Source of the DNA: Candidatus Accumulibacter adjunctus
GTDB lineage: Bacteria; Pseudomonadota; Gammaproteobacteria; Burkholderiales; Rhodocyclaceae
Length of the DNA stretch: 64,000 bases
Assembly (NCBI GenBank): GCA_000585015.1
Contig: JFAX01000003.1
Span: forward strand, 5,576-69,575
Direction: 5' to 3'
The notes under the pieces were generated by a model that saw nothing but the letters and a program-made list of their open reading frames with translations, did no database searches and was not told the DNA's origin. How positions within the stretch are numbered: position 1 is the stretch's first letter; the number at the start of each line of letters is the position of its first letter. Both the position numbers and the translations under genes were made by a program. This document shows, piece after piece, positions 63,342-64,000 of the stretch.

Positions 63342-63680
63342 GGATGGTTCCTGGTGTCTGCCGCGCGGGCGGCGCGGTCGGGTGTTCGCGGGTTCGGCCG
63401 TGGCTAGGCGACGGCCGCCAGACGGGCCCGGCGCCGGTCTGCTGCCGGTGGCGACGGGGCTCGGGCGCTCTGGCGTGCGCATGGTAGCGATGGCCGGGGT
63501 GAGACGCAACGCCGGCCGGCGGACCGCAGCCAGCTCGATGGCCGGCCGCCGGTGCTGCGACGGGCGCGTCTGTTGCGGCGCAATATAAACCATTTTGCCG
63601 AAATTCGGTAGCGCGCGGCCACGCGCCGGCCCGCTGCCACGGGCGCGACGCTGCCGGCACCGTGCACGTTGCAGCCAGGG
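63342..63680. other. Leader region upstream of the DUF2760 gene
   Basis: About 340 bases with no credible gene. On the minus strand a TATATT hexamer (63582-63587 region, in the AT-rich patch CAATATAAACC) could be a -10 element, which would give a leader of about 240 nt before ATG 63341; no good -35 accompanies it. The frame through here stays open but the translation is low-complexity. Confidence 0.4.
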
Positions 63681-63890
63681 ACGTGTGAGATGAAGCCAGG
63701 GGTGTGCGAGATGAAGCCAGGGATGTGCGAGATGGAGCGAGGGATGTGCGAGATGAAGCCAGGGGCGTGCGAGATGAAGCCAGGGACGTGCGAGATGGAG
63801 CCAGGGACGTGCGCGATGAAGCCAGGGACGTGTAAGCTGAAGCCACGGACGTGCAAGATGAAGCGAGGGCCGTGCGAGTTGGAGCGTGGT
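63681..63890. repeat. Ten tandem copies of a 21-bp repeat
   Basis: The unit has the pattern ACGTGCGAGATGAAGCCAGG + G and is repeated ten times with scattered changes, mostly at its first, ninth and last positions; a partial copy precedes it (63666-63680). The 21-bp period keeps one minus-strand frame open, reading a repeated Leu-His-Leu-Ala-Arg-Pro-Trp heptapeptide, but there is no matching start or domain. It is best described as a minisatellite. Confidence 0.9.
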
Positions 63891-63967
63891 GCGTGCGAGC
63901 CCGATCCTGGAGCCGGTCGGGCGAGCCCTGGCAGGGGACGCGCGGGAGAAGGGCCGGGGATGACGGA

Positions 63968-63999
63968 GACGGTCATGAGCCGCATCAGTCATGACCGTC
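63968..63999. repeat. 11-bp perfect inverted repeat at the right window edge
   Basis: GACGGTCATGA (63968-63978) and TCATGACCGTC (63989-63999) are exact reverse complements with a 10-nt loop. The inner sequence ACGGTCATG/CATGACCGT is shared with the inverted repeat at 27617-27666. Confidence 0.75.
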
Positions 64000-64000
64000 G

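Noticed and set aside
63681-63890. CRISPR array
   Set aside because: The repeats are directly adjacent 21-mers with no spacers and no cas genes nearby.

Overview
The window is about 64 kb of high-GC DNA whose gene content fits a betaproteobacterium, probably Rhodocyclales and possibly Candidatus Accumulibacter. This is inferred from a PEP-CTERM protein behind a sigma-54 promoter, a complete Isc operon in the suhB/trmJ/cysE/iscR context, and many signalling genes. No rRNA or other taxonomic marker is present. Most genes lie on the minus strand, often with 4-nt stop/start overlaps.

Left part (1-14 kb). A degraded V4R-PAS-GGDEF gene is interrupted by an in-frame TGA and cut off inside GGDEF. 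Next is a large membrane sensor histidine kinase. Then comes the most unusual locus, read leftwards: an ACT-domain protein, an LsrG-like monooxygenase, an iron-dependent alcohol dehydrogenase, a TIR-SIR2 protein, an nSTAND-type NTPase and a HEAT-repeat membrane protein. The last five overlap by exactly 4 nt at each junction (ATGA or GTGA), so a conflict/immunity-type TIR-SIR2/STAND/membrane module is translationally coupled to two redox enzymes. I do not recognise this as a described system.

14-27.5 kb. A three-gene set encodes a large secreted CHAP-like/Calx-beta/Cys-rich protein, a PDZ-TPR-CsgG-like protein and a small exported protein. It is followed, in leftward reading order from the far side, by an MltB-type transglycosylase, an HD-GYP phosphodiesterase and a YbbA/YbbP-like ABC exporter. 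A PEP-CTERM protein with a near-perfect sigma-54 promoter follows on the plus strand.

27.5-36.1 kb. This accessory block holds a vapBC remnant and a type III-like restriction-modification locus. The methyltransferase carries an in-frame amber codon, DUF4160/DUF2442 genes are inserted, and helicase and putative PD-(D/E)XK nuclease are separate proteins. It ends at a tRNA-Pro/Arg/His cluster.

36-48 kb. A metzincin-type protease precedes the Fe-S cluster operon, read leftwards: cysE, iscR, a second cysteine desulfurase, iscS, iscU, iscA, hscB, hscA, fdx, iscX and a DUF2237 gene. A 25-bp IscR type 1-like palindrome lies in the cysE promoter, and a perfect half-site lies in the iscR promoter, so cysteine synthesis appears wired to Fe-S status. 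trmJ and suhB are adjacent.

48-64 kb. This part holds an MFS permease, a DUF2339/DUF3999 pair, a metallo-beta-lactamase-fold enzyme, a ComB-like phosphatase, lipoproteins and hypothetical proteins, and a DUF2760/Hsp70-like/SAP-like operon. The right edge carries a 21-bp tandem repeat and an inverted repeat related to one at 27.6 kb.
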